Below, one piece after another: positions 1 through 8,278 of a DNA stretch of 13,446 nt. The position numbers were made by a program, and so were the translations under genes. Within the stretch, counting starts at the first letter, position 1. Each line of letters starts with the position of its first letter. Location of the stretch: contig CAISTO010000206.1 in the NCBI GenBank assembly GCA_903888395.1, positions 1 to 13,446 of the forward strand, in the 5' to 3' direction. Source of the stretch: an uncultured Bacteroidota bacterium (GTDB lineage: Bacteria; Bacteroidota; Bacteroidia; UKL13-3). The notes beneath the pieces were generated by a model. That model made no database searches, was not told the origin of the DNA, and saw only the letters and a list, made by a program, of their open reading frames with translations.

Positions 1-45
1 ATAATTGTCTTTTTAGGCTGTAAAGCGTTAGGAAATAAGATATAA
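1..45 (+). CDS. possible 3' end of an upstream gene (partial)
   Basis: Reading from base 1, frame 1 gives 14 codons ending in TAA at 43-45; the other two frames stop sooner. The visible peptide is IIVFLGCKALGNKI: a short hydrophobic stretch followed by a basic tail. That would fit the end of a membrane protein, such as the flippase expected beside a Wzy-type locus, but so few residues cannot identify a family. The 72 bases after the stop are AT-rich, and I see no convincing promoter or terminator in them. Confidence 0.25.
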   Translation: MIVFLGCKALGNKI

Positions 46-117
46 ATATTATAGTGTAATGAGTATAGAATTTATTTCTAACTATCAAGTTAATTAATTG
101 AAAATATTATTAGATTT

Positions 118-1386
118 ATGAAAATTCTTTGGGTTGTAAATACTCTTTTTCCAGCACCCAGTAAAGAGTTGGGATTGTCAGTACCAGTTGTAGGAGGATG
201 GATGTATGGTTTGGCATCACAAATTTGTAAATATGTAAATATAGAATTAGCTGTGGCAACAACTTATGAAGGTTCAACATTAAAAGAAATGACAATAAAT
301 GGCATTCAATATTTTTTATTGCCTTCTAGTAACAACTTAAAATATGATACAAGTTTAGAAATTTATTGGGCGGAAATTGCTGAACGTATCAAACCTGACA
401 TAATTCACATACATGGTACGGAATTTGCTCATGGTTTGTCTTGTATGCGTAAATTGCCTAATATACCTTATGTAATTTCAATACAAGGTTTAGTAAGTAT
501 ATACACAAAGTATTATTTTTCAGGTATATCACTAGGTGATATTGCAAAAAATATTACGTTTAGAGATTTGCTAAGGTTAGATACTATTATTAATGCTAAA
601 GCTAAATTTAAAAAAAGAGGAATACTTGAAAAAGAATATATTAAATTAACTAAAAACGTAATTGGAAGGACTTCATGGGATTATGCTAACACAAAAGCAA
701 TAAATCCTTTTTTAAATTATCATTTTTGTAACGAAACATTAAGAGATGGATTTTATTCTGCTGCTAAGTGGAAATATGAAAAATGTGAACCCAATACTAT
801 TTTTTTAAGTCAAGCTGATTATCCAATTAAGGGATTACATCAAGTGCTAAAAGCTTTGAAAATAGTTAAACATACATATCCAAATGTGAGAATTAAAGTT
901 GGTGGTAATAATATAATTAAAAACTCCTCATTAAAAGATAAAATTCGACTATCAGGTTATGGAAAATACATAAAAAGATTGATCACCGATAATGCACTGG
1001 AAAATAATATTTTGTTTCTCGGAACATTGACAGAAGATGAAATGATTAAGGAGTACTTGAGTGCAAATCTGTTTATTTGCCCATCAAGCATAGAGAATAG
1101 TCCAAATTCATTAGGTGAAGCACAAATGCTAGGAGTACCTGTAATTGCATCTTATGTTGGTGGTGTGCCAGATATGGTGGTAGATGGTAAAACTGGATTT
1201 TTATATCGATTCGAAGAAATAAATATGCTTGCTTTGCTAATAGAACATATATTTTCAATGTCTATTCAAAATTTAAATATTTTAAGCATAAATGAACAAG
1301 ATGTAGCAAGGAAAAGACATGATTCAAGTTTTAATGTAAAACAAATAACATATATTTACAACAATGTTTGCCACCTTAATAATTAG
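118..1386 (+). CDS. glycosyltransferase family 4 (GT-B fold)
   Basis: Predicted cytoplasmic or membrane-associated glycosyltransferase adding one sugar to the undecaprenyl-linked repeat unit. The N-terminal Rossmann half begins MKILWVVNTLFP, has a glycine-rich acceptor-side loop (VVGGWMYG, about residues 24-31) and a DIIHIHG segment at 94-100. The C-terminal half has the GT4 donor-binding region: FICPSSIENSPNSLGE carries the E-x7-E pair (E326, E334), followed by LGVPVIAS and GGVPDMVVDGKTGFL at 348-362. The length of 422 aa is normal for the family. The start is the first ATG after an AT-rich leader. Its 3' end overlaps the next gene by 23 bp, suggesting translational coupling. Donor and acceptor cannot be deduced; the family call is firm. 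Confidence 0.9.
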   Translation: MKILWVVNTLFPAPSKELGLSVPVVGGWMYGLASQICKYVNIELAVATTYEGSTLKEMTINGIQYFLLPSSNNLKYDTSLEIYWAEIAERIKPDIIHIHGTEFAHGLSCMRKLPNIPYVISIQGLVSIYTKYYFSGISLGDIAKNITFRDLLRLDTIINAKAKFKKRGILEKEYIKLTKNVIGRTSWDYANTKAINPFLNYHFCNETLRDGFYSAAKWKYEKCEPNTIFLSQADYPIKGLHQVLKALKIVKHTYPNVRIKVGGNNIIKNSSLKDKIRLSGYGKYIKRLITDNALENNILFLGTLTEDEMIKEYLSANLFICPSSIENSPNSLGEAQMLGVPVIASYVGGVPDMVVDGKTGFLYRFEEINMLALLIEHIFSMSIQNLNILSINEQDVARKRHDSSFNVKQITYIYNNVCHLNN

Positions 1387-2449
1387 TATTATTGCCGTTA
1401 TTTTTGCTTGGTATTCAAGGTTTCAAAACACTAAATATGGTGGTTTAGAAATTTCGTTTATTTTACTAACCATTTTTATGTCAATAAGATATAATTTCGG
1501 CAATGATTATCAACTTTATTTAGATGGTTTTTTGCAAACCGCAAGAAATGTAAATATCGATGTTAATGATGATTATTTTGAAATTGGATGGCTGTTTTTG
1601 TATTGGTTATTTCAGCCAATAGGATTTTTTGGAATGGTGATTGTTTTGACGGTTTTTGAGTTTGCTGTTATTTATAGATTTATTAAAAAATATGTTCCTA
1701 AAAAATGGTATTGGCTTTCAGTATTATATTTTGCATTAGATCCAAGTAATATGCTAGTTTGTGGATCAATGATGAGGCAATTTTTTGCTATGTGTATTTT
1801 TATTTTATCAATTGATTTTATAATAGAAAAAAAATGGGTAATTTCAAATATATTAATTTTCATTGCGTCATTATTTCATTCAAGCGCTTTAATATTATTT
1901 CCTTTTTGCTTTTTTGGGTTTTTGAATTTTAAACTTAAAACTAAAACAGCATTAATTTGGCTTGGAGTTTATTTAATTCTGTATATTTTAGCTGTAAAAT
2001 TGTTCGGTGATTATATATTTTCATTATTAAAGATAGAAAAATTTGTAAGATATGAAGATTATTTAGGAGGAGAAAAAGACGTTGCAGATACTGGTTTGGG
2101 AGCAATATTTTATTTGATTTTGTACGTATTAATCATATTTCATCAAAAGTTTCAGAATAAAAGTATGAGGATAATATTTTTGTTGTTTGCTATGTATCCA
2201 ATTTTTCAGGTTTTTGAAGGAGTGGGAAATATGATTGGTAGGCTAGGTTATTATTTAAATATTTTAGCTATAATATGTTATCCATTAATGTTTAAAGTGA
2301 TTAAAAATGAACTAATAAAAAATACTGTTATTTTGGTTCATTTAATCGTAATGGTTAAAACTTATATTGTTTTCTTTAATCCCAAAGGTATTTGGTATGA
2401 TTCATTTTACATTTATAAAACCATCTTTTCTGTTTCCTCTTGGATGTAA
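1364..2449 (+). CDS. EpsG-family O-antigen/polysaccharide polymerase (Wzy-like)
   Basis: A 361-aa multi-pass membrane protein with roughly nine to ten hydrophobic segments spread over its whole length. Near the N-terminus it has the EpsG signature RYNFGNDYQLY (residues 42-52), matching the family's arginine-x-x-F-G-x-D-Y pattern, in a loop after the second membrane segment. EpsG and Wzy-like proteins polymerise lipid-linked repeat units on the outer face of the cytoplasmic membrane. It is the only polymerase candidate here, which supports a Wzy-dependent pathway. The ATG lies inside the end of the preceding glycosyltransferase gene (23-bp overlap). After it comes an 83-bp AT-rich gap (2450-2532) in which I see no clear promoter or terminator. 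Polymerases diverge fast, so linkage specificity is unknown. Confidence 0.8.
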   Translation: MFATLIISIIAVIFAWYSRFQNTKYGGLEISFILLTIFMSIRYNFGNDYQLYLDGFLQTARNVNIDVNDDYFEIGWLFLYWLFQPIGFFGMVIVLTVFEFAVIYRFIKKYVPKKWYWLSVLYFALDPSNMLVCGSMMRQFFAMCIFILSIDFIIEKKWVISNILIFIASLFHSSALILFPFCFFGFLNFKLKTKTALIWLGVYLILYILAVKLFGDYIFSLLKIEKFVRYEDYLGGEKDVADTGLGAIFYLILYVLIIFHQKFQNKSMRIIFLLFAMYPIFQVFEGVGNMIGRLGYYLNILAIICYPLMFKVIKNELIKNTVILVHLIVMVKTYIVFFNPKGIWYDSFYIYKTIFSVSSWM

Positions 2450-2532
2450 GTTATTTATATAGAAATTTTCGAATTAATAAATTGTTTTTGCTTAGATTTA
2501 TTTAGTTATACATTAAAAAATATTTCAAAAAA

Positions 2533-3744
2533 ATGATGAATATACTTTTTGTCGGGACACTTTGTTCCGAAAAATTAATATCTAAAATGTTAGATGAACA
2601 ATTGGGATTACCAAATCTTGCTACTCAAAAATTTTATAGGTTATTGGTACAGGGTATCGCTTTAAATGAAGAATTGTTTAATATTAAAGTTTTAGCCACC
2701 CCTGATTATGTAAAAAAAATTGATGGAAGTAAATTTATATTCAAAAAAAAAGAAGTTGAAAATAATGTAAATTATTCTTACACACCCATTGTATTATTTC
2801 CAGTAGTAAAAAGACTTGTAATTATATTTTCTATTTTAATTAATATTTTAAAATGGAAATTTCAAAGTAAATATAAGCATAATGTGTTAATTTTTGATGT
2901 CTTAAATTTAAGTAGTTCATTCACTTGTGTTGTTTTATCAAAATTGTTCAATATTAAAACAATCGCTGTTGTAACGGATTTGCCATCATTTATGTTTGTT
3001 CTTAAAGAAAAGATAAGTTTTTACAATAAGGTAATAATTTTTTGTCAAAATTTTATTATAAAAATGTCAAGTGGATATATTTTACTTTCAGAGTACATGA
3101 ATTTAGTAATAAATAAAAATATTAAACCTTATTGTATTATTGAAGGACTTGCGGATATACAATTATTAAATAGTTCTAAAATTGAAAATGATACAATATG
3201 CAAAGAAAAAATAGTTCATTACAGTGGTGGCTTGTATGAGAAATTTGGAGTAAAGTCTTTAATTGAAGCTTTTATGCTCATTAAAGGGGATAATATTAAA
3301 CTACATTTGTTTGGAAATGGAGACCTAGTTGAATATATTAATTATTGTATTAAAAAGGATAATCGTATAATTTTTTTTGGTTACAGAGAAAATAAAGAAA
3401 TTCTTAAGGATCAAAAAAAATCACTGATACTGGTTAATCCTCGTTATTCAACTGAGGAATATACTAAGTACTCTTTTCCCTCTAAAACCATTGAATATAT
3501 GTCATCAGGTGTACCGTTATTAACCACAAAATTGCCTGGCATTCCTTCGGAGTATTTTGAATTTGTTTATAGCATTGTTAATGAAACTATTGATGGGTAT
3601 AAAACATCATTAGAAAAAATATTAAACAAGCCAAAGTGTGAATTAATTTCATTTGGAGCAATAGCAAAAGATTTTGTTATGACACACAAGAATAATAAAG
3701 TCCAAGCACTTAAAATATACAATCTATTTAATGATGTAAAATGA
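2533..3744 (+). CDS. glycosyltransferase (GT4/WcaI-like)
   Basis: A 403-aa GT-B glycosyltransferase. The N-terminal half starts with ILFVGTL; hydrophobic stretches around residues 83-107 and 129-150 may give membrane contact. VTDLPSFM (148-154 region) resembles the acceptor-side loop of this family. The C-terminal half contains VHYSGGLYEKFGVKSLIEAF (228-247) at the domain junction, LHLFGNGD (257-264), then NPR (302-304) and YSFPSKTIEYMSSGVPLL (313-330), the nucleotide-sugar binding region with E321, ending GIPSEY. ATG codons at 2533 and 2536 are both possible starts. The gene ends in an ATGA overlap with the acyltransferase, so the two are probably translated together. Donor and linkage are unknown. 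Confidence 0.85.
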   Translation: MMNILFVGTLCSEKLISKMLDEQLGLPNLATQKFYRLLVQGIALNEELFNIKVLATPDYVKKIDGSKFIFKKKEVENNVNYSYTPIVLFPVVKRLVIIFSILINILKWKFQSKYKHNVLIFDVLNLSSSFTCVVLSKLFNIKTIAVVTDLPSFMFVLKEKISFYNKVIIFCQNFIIKMSSGYILLSEYMNLVINKNIKPYCIIEGLADIQLLNSSKIENDTICKEKIVHYSGGLYEKFGVKSLIEAFMLIKGDNIKLHLFGNGDLVEYINYCIKKDNRIIFFGYRENKEILKDQKKSLILVNPRYSTEEYTKYSFPSKTIEYMSSGVPLLTTKLPGIPSEYFEFVYSIVNETIDGYKTSLEKILNKPKCELISFGAIAKDFVMTHKNNKVQALKIYNLFNDVK

Positions 3745-4229
3745 AATATTACTTTGTAAATATAATATTAAGAATATTACCCAGTTCAAGATTTTTTAGA
3801 TTAAAAAGATTGTTGTTAACCTACATTGGTGCAACTATTGGGGAAAACGTGCGTGTAATGAGAATTAAAGTTGAAGGAGTGAAATTGAGAATTGGTGAAA
3901 ATACTTTTATTGGAGATGAAACATTAATTACTGGTGGTGATAGCATTGTATCAATTGGTTCAAATTGTGATATTTCCTCTCGTGTTAGTATTGTTACTGG
4001 AACTCATAAAATCGGGGATAAAGAAAAAGCAGCAGGTGAGGGGTATTCTGAAGATATTATAATTGAGGACGGTGTTTGGATTGGCTTTGGAGCAATAATT
4101 TTACATGGGGTAACTATTGGAAAAGGAAGTATTATAGGAGCTGGTGCTGTAGTGAATTCAAATATTCCAAGTGGAGTTTTAGCAATAGGTATTCCTGCAA
4201 AAATAAAAAAGCATTTAAATCCGATTTAA
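3741..4229 (+). CDS. left-handed beta-helix acyltransferase (WcaF/maltose O-acetyltransferase type)
   Basis: A 162-aa hexapeptide-repeat acyltransferase, probably O-acetylating a sugar of the repeat unit with acetyl-CoA. Imperfect hexapeptide turns run through most of the protein (IGATIGENVRV near 29-39, IGENTFIGDETLI near 51-63, then IGSNCDISSRVSI). VTGTHKIG (85-92) holds the likely catalytic His89, followed by the extended loop typical of the family and by VWIGFGAIILHGVTIGKGS (112-130). It closes with IPAKIKK. The short length suits this subgroup better than the longer serine acetyltransferases. It overlaps the preceding glycosyltransferase by 4 bp and lies 7 bp before the next, so it belongs to the assembly operon. 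The acyl group and target sugar are inferred, not shown. Confidence 0.85.
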   Translation: MKYYFVNIILRILPSSRFFRLKRLLLTYIGATIGENVRVMRIKVEGVKLRIGENTFIGDETLITGGDSIVSIGSNCDISSRVSIVTGTHKIGDKEKAAGEGYSEDIIIEDGVWIGFGAIILHGVTIGKGSIIGAGAVVNSNIPSGVLAIGIPAKIKKHLNPI

Positions 4230-4236
4230 TTATTAT

Positions 4237-5289
4237 ATGAAAATACTTTACCTTTATTCAGAACTTATGGGTTATCAAATACCTATTTTTAAAGAATATG
4301 TAAATAAACATTGCGCTAGTGTGGATGTTGTTTATTGGGATAAAAACAAGTTTACAAATTATATTCCACCAAAAATTGAAGGAGTGAATTTTTATAAGCG
4401 GTCACAGTTTAATTATAAAAATATTTCAGATTTAACCTTAAACAATAATTATTCTATAATTTATATTTCAGGATGGATGGATTTTGATTACCTAAGAATT
4501 GTTTTTGCAGAGAGAAAAAAAGGAATTCCTGTTGTAACTGGGTTTGATGACATTTGGAGAAGGACAATTAGGCAGAGTTTTGGCGCCATTTGTTTTCCTT
4601 TTATAAAATCTTTTTTATTTACTCATGCCTGGGTGGCTGGTCCATTACAGTTTGAATATGCTAAAAAGCTTGGTTTTAAGAATTCTGAGATTATTTTCAA
4701 TTGTTTGAGTGCCGATATTAATTTGTTCAATAATGTTTTTGAAGAAACAAAAGCACAAAAGCAAGTTAATTATCCTCATGTTTTTTTATATGCTGGACGT
4801 TTTGAAAAAGTAAAGGGAGTTGATCTTTTGGTTTGTGCGTGGAGGAACCTGTTGGAAAAAGGTTTGACAAAGGATTGGGAAATAGAATTGATAGGTAGTG
4901 GTTCATTATTAAAAGAAATAAATACAGATGGGATTTATTTAAGACCTTTCATGAGTCCTAATGAGTTGGCTTCAAATTTGATTAATTATGGATGTTATAT
5001 TTTACCAAGTAGATTCGAACAATGGGCTCTGGTAATTCATGAATTTGCTGCTGCGGGATTCCCTTTAATATGTTCAAATATTTGTGGTGCTGCTCCTGTT
5101 TTTGTTACAAAATCATATAATGGTTTTATTTTTGAGTCCGAAAATATACAAGACCTAGAGATTCAGATGTTACGTATAATTAATAGCACTGATATACAGT
5201 TATTCGAAATGGCTCATAAGAGTCATTTTATTGCACAGAAAATTAATCCTGAAATCTCTGCAGCAAGTTTTATGGCTATATTGAATTAA
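4237..5289 (+). CDS. glycosyltransferase family 4
   Basis: A 350-aa GT-B enzyme. The N-terminal half opens MKILYLYSELMGYQIPIFK, and continues with YISGWMDFDY (76-85) and GIPVVTGFDDIW (96-107). The C-terminal half starts near residue 181 with FLYAGRFEKVKGVDLL (183-198), the usual GT4 domain-two opening. GSGSL follows, then PSRFEQWALVIHEFAAAG, containing the E-x7-E pair E261 and E269. SYNGFIF near 293 follows. It is shorter than its neighbours but complete. It starts 7 bp after the acyltransferase stop and ends 11 bp before the next glycosyltransferase, consistent with a single transcript. Sugar specificity is unknown. Confidence 0.88.
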   Translation: MKILYLYSELMGYQIPIFKEYVNKHCASVDVVYWDKNKFTNYIPPKIEGVNFYKRSQFNYKNISDLTLNNNYSIIYISGWMDFDYLRIVFAERKKGIPVVTGFDDIWRRTIRQSFGAICFPFIKSFLFTHAWVAGPLQFEYAKKLGFKNSEIIFNCLSADINLFNNVFEETKAQKQVNYPHVFLYAGRFEKVKGVDLLVCAWRNLLEKGLTKDWEIELIGSGSLLKEINTDGIYLRPFMSPNELASNLINYGCYILPSRFEQWALVIHEFAAAGFPLICSNICGAAPVFVTKSYNGFIFESENIQDLEIQMLRIINSTDIQLFEMAHKSHFIAQKINPEISAASFMAILN

Positions 5290-5300
5290 TTAATAGAAAG

Positions 5301-6518
5301 ATGGTATTTTTTAATATTTGTGTTGAAGGAAACACTGGCTCAACGGGAAGAGCTGCAGAAGAAATGGGACGTTTTCTAATCTCTAAAGGATGGGATAGTT
5401 ACATAGCACATGGACGATTTAAAAGAAAGAGTCAATCCTTAACAATACAAATTGAAAATAAATTAGGGTTAGCATACCATGGCATTATTACAAGAATTTT
5501 TGATAGGCATGGACTTGGGTCAAAAATTGCTACTCATAGACTTATTAAAAGAATAAAAAAAATTAATCCAGATATTATTCATTTACATCATTTACATGGG
5601 TATTATATAAATATAGAACTCTTATTTAATTTTTTAAAAAGCTTCGAAAAGCCTGTTATTTGGACGTTCCATGATTGTTGGGCCTTCACAGGGCATTGTG
5701 CACATTTTGATTTTGCAGGCTGTAATAAGTGGAAACTAGAATGTAATAATTGCCCTCAAAAAAGAGAGTATCCAGCATCTTATTTTGCGGATAGGTCTAC
5801 GGAAAATTTTCTGTTAAAAAAAGAACTATTTAATTCATTACCCCAATTAAATATTGTAAGTGTATCTAATTGGTTAAATTCAAAAGTAGAGGAATCATTT
5901 TTGATGAATCAGAAGCGACATGTTATTTTAAACGGTATAAATTTAGAATTATTTAATCCAAATATAGAAAATTTAAACATATGTCAAAAATATGGATTTG
6001 AAAATAAATTTACTGTTATAGGAGTAGCTAGTCCATGGTCGGATAAGAAGGGATTATTTGATTTTATAGAATTAAGTAAAATTGTAAAAGATGATGTGGT
6101 TTTTATTTTAGTTGGGATTAAAAAGGAGCAATTTAAATTATTACCACCCAATATTATTGGAATACCAAAGACAGAAAATCAAAACGAATTAAAGGATTTA
6201 TATGTTTCTGCTGATATATTTATGAATCTTTCAGTTGAGGAGACATTTGGTCTAACAACTGCAGAAGCTTTAGCTTGTGGAACACCTGCGATTGTATATA
6301 ATTCGACTGCATGCCCTGAAATTATTGATTTGGATACTGGTATTGTAGTACCAAGAAGGAAAATAGAATTATTAAATAAAGCTATAGAAGAAATACGTGT
6401 TAAAGGGAAAAGTTATTATTCTAATTCATGTAGAAAAAGAGCTATAGAATTATTTGATAAAAATAGGCAGTTAAATCAATATTGGGAATTAATTCAATCA
6501 CTAACATCAAAAAAGTAA
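5301..6518 (+). CDS. glycosyltransferase family 4 with Cys-rich insertion (WcaC-like)
   Basis: A 405-aa GT4 enzyme. The N-terminal GNTGSTGRAAEEMG (10-23) is the glycine-rich loop, and IIHLHHLHGYY lies at 92-102. It then has the distinctive block HDCWAFTGHC (124-133) followed by C141, C148 and C151 in a C-x6-C-x2-C-P arrangement. This is a recognisable trait of one GT4 subfamily found in exopolysaccharide and O-antigen clusters; a structural or metal role for the cysteines is likely but unproven. The donor site is EETFGLTTAEALACGTPA with the E-x7-E pair E314 and E322. The gene sits 11 bp after the previous glycosyltransferase and 7 bp before the amidination cassette. Donor and acceptor are unknown. 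Confidence 0.88.
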   Translation: MVFFNICVEGNTGSTGRAAEEMGRFLISKGWDSYIAHGRFKRKSQSLTIQIENKLGLAYHGIITRIFDRHGLGSKIATHRLIKRIKKINPDIIHLHHLHGYYINIELLFNFLKSFEKPVIWTFHDCWAFTGHCAHFDFAGCNKWKLECNNCPQKREYPASYFADRSTENFLLKKELFNSLPQLNIVSVSNWLNSKVEESFLMNQKRHVILNGINLELFNPNIENLNICQKYGFENKFTVIGVASPWSDKKGLFDFIELSKIVKDDVVFILVGIKKEQFKLLPPNIIGIPKTENQNELKDLYVSADIFMNLSVEETFGLTTAEALACGTPAIVYNSTACPEIIDLDTGIVVPRRKIELLNKAIEEIRVKGKSYYSNSCRKRAIELFDKNRQLNQYWELIQSLTSKK

Positions 6519-6525
6519 AAAAATC

Positions 6526-7665
6526 ATGATAAGAGATTATCAAATTTGTGTTAATACAATTATGGATACTTCCGATCCAAATATTATTTTTGACGAAAAC
6601 GGAATAAGCGATTATTATTATAATTTTAAAAACCAAATCATACCAAATTGGCATACCAATGAAGTTGGTATGTTGGAGTTAAATAAAATAGCTGAAAAAA
6701 TAAAAAAAGACGGCATAGGAAGGGATTTTGATTGTATTATTGGATTAAGTGGAGGCCTAGATAGTTCCTATGTAGCTTATGTTGCAAAAGAAATAATGGG
6801 ATTAAGGCCACTATTATTTCATGTTGATGCAGGTTGGAATACAGATAAGGCAGTTGGTAATATTGAAAAGCTTTGTAATGGGTTAGGTTTAGATTTGTAC
6901 ACTGATGTAATTAATTGGGAAGAAATGAAAGATCTCCAAGTCGCCTTTTTAAAATCCCAAATAGCTGACCAAGATTTACCTCAAGACTATGCTTTTTTTT
7001 CTGGTTTGTATAAATTCGCAAAAAAAAATAAAATAAAATTTGTTTTAACAGGTGGGAATTATTCAACAGAATGTTGCAGAGAGCCAGAAGAATGGGGTGG
7101 ATTTCCTGGTATAGATGTGACTTTGGTTAATGACATTCATTCAAAATTTGGAAAAAGAGCTTTAAAAACATTTCCACTTGTAGATATTTTAAGTTACAAA
7201 TTATACTATAAATATATTCTAGGGATGCAAGTTTTTAAGCCTCTAAATTTATTACCCTATATTAAGGAGGATGCAGAAAAGTTATTGAAAGAAAAATTCG
7301 GCTGGGAGCCCTTTCAACATAAACACCATGAGTCAAGATTTACCCGGTTTTATGAAGATTATTGGTTACCTAGAAAATTTGGCTTTGAAAAGCGAAGAGC
7401 ACATTTTTCAAGTTTGATTTTAACAGGGCAAATGACAAGAGAGGATGCATTAGTTCGTATTTCTAAACCTGAGTTAAGTGAGGTAGATTTGATGAAAGAA
7501 TTTGAATATGTTGCTCATAAATTGGATTTAACTGTGGATAAATTGCAGCAAATATTTGATGGGCCAAATAAAACCTTTTATGATTATAAAAGTAAAATAA
7601 AACTCATTAAATTAGGTGCCCAAATGATGCAAAAATTAGGGCTTGAAAAAAGACTTTTTAGATGA
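6526..7665 (+). CDS. wbuX: N-acetyl sugar amidotransferase (WbpG/PseA/WbuX family)
   Basis: A 379-aa ATP-dependent amidotransferase. In this family the enzyme activates an acetamido group on a nucleotide-linked sugar with ATP and replaces its oxygen with ammonia, giving an acetamidino group. The PP-loop ATP-binding motif SGGLDSS is at 75-81, with DAGWN at 101-105 and LTGGNYSTECC at 174-184. The N-terminal IMDTSDPNIIFDENG (12-26) is a family hallmark, but the cysteines usual around it are mostly missing: C8 remains, while T11, S28 and Y31 sit where partners are expected. The gene shares an ATGA overlap with the HisH-like glutaminase, its expected ammonia source. The downstream FnlABC context makes UDP-L-FucNAc the likely substrate, hence the symbol; ManNAc3NAcA or pseudaminate-type substrates are less likely here. 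Confidence 0.85.
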   Translation: MIRDYQICVNTIMDTSDPNIIFDENGISDYYYNFKNQIIPNWHTNEVGMLELNKIAEKIKKDGIGRDFDCIIGLSGGLDSSYVAYVAKEIMGLRPLLFHVDAGWNTDKAVGNIEKLCNGLGLDLYTDVINWEEMKDLQVAFLKSQIADQDLPQDYAFFSGLYKFAKKNKIKFVLTGGNYSTECCREPEEWGGFPGIDVTLVNDIHSKFGKRALKTFPLVDILSYKLYYKYILGMQVFKPLNLLPYIKEDAEKLLKEKFGWEPFQHKHHESRFTRFYEDYWLPRKFGFEKRRAHFSSLILTGQMTREDALVRISKPELSEVDLMKEFEYVAHKLDLTVDKLQQIFDGPNKTFYDYKSKIKLIKLGAQMMQKLGLEKRLFR

Positions 7666-8276
7666 TAACAATAGTAGATTATGGGGTAGGCAATATAAAT
7701 GCATTTTTAAATGTATATAAACGCTTAAATATTCCAGCCAAAGTTGCAAAAAATTATACTGATTTGCAGGATGCCCAAAAGTTGATTCTTCCTGGTGTGG
7801 GCCATTTTGACCATGCAATGAGTGAATTAATAGCCTCTGGTATGAGGTCTAAACTTGATGAGTTGGTTTTAGATAAGCAAATTCCAATAATTGGAATTTG
7901 CGTTGGTATGCAAATGATGGGGAATTTTAGTGAAGAAGGTACCATGAGAGGTTTGAATTGGATAGACGCTTCAGTAAAGAAATTTGATGAGTCAAAAATC
8001 AAACAAGTTACAAGCCTTCCTCACATGGGATGGAATGACGTGAATCCAATTACGAATCATCCACTTTTTAAAGGTTTAGAAAAAGAAGCGTTGTTCTATT
8101 TTTTGCACTCTTATTATTTTAAATGTAACAATTCAACTAATATTATAGCCACTTCCGAGTATGGAGGTCTATTTACATCTGCTGCACAGCATAATAATGT
8201 GTATGGCATTCAATTTCATCCTGAAAAAAGCCATCATTATGGTGAAACTTTATTGCACAATTTTGCGAAAATATAA
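7662..8276 (+). CDS. wbuY: HisH-like glutamine amidotransferase subunit of the sugar-amidination system
   Basis: A 204-aa class I glutaminase related to imidazole glycerol phosphate synthase subunit HisH. It hydrolyses glutamine and passes ammonia to its partner. The triad is intact: C80 in GICVGMQMM, with H186 and E188 in FHPEKS. LPGVGHFDHAM (43-53) and LPHMGWNDV (119-127) are standard HisH landmarks. Although it would score as a histidine-biosynthesis enzyme, its position makes a secondary sugar-modification paralogue (HisH2/WbuY) far more likely: ATGA overlap with the amidotransferase, 2-bp gap to the HisF-like gene, and no other his genes. Confidence 0.9.
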   Translation: MITIVDYGVGNINAFLNVYKRLNIPAKVAKNYTDLQDAQKLILPGVGHFDHAMSELIASGMRSKLDELVLDKQIPIIGICVGMQMMGNFSEEGTMRGLNWIDASVKKFDESKIKQVTSLPHMGWNDVNPITNHPLFKGLEKEALFYFLHSYYFKCNNSTNIIATSEYGGLFTSAAQHNNVYGIQFHPEKSHHYGETLLHNFAKI

Positions 8277-8278
8277 GT

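Noticed and set aside
2450..2532. Promoter in the 83-bp gap after the polymerase gene
   Set aside because: The stretch is AT-rich with TTTG-like words, but I found no well-spaced Bacteroidota -33/-7 pair, so I do not call a site.
7636..8002. Minus-strand reading frames opposite the HisH-like gene, and similar ones opposite the first glycosyltransferase, polymerase, fnlA and fnlC genes
   Set aside because: They are short, lie wholly opposite well-supported genes, match no family I recognise and have no context of their own.
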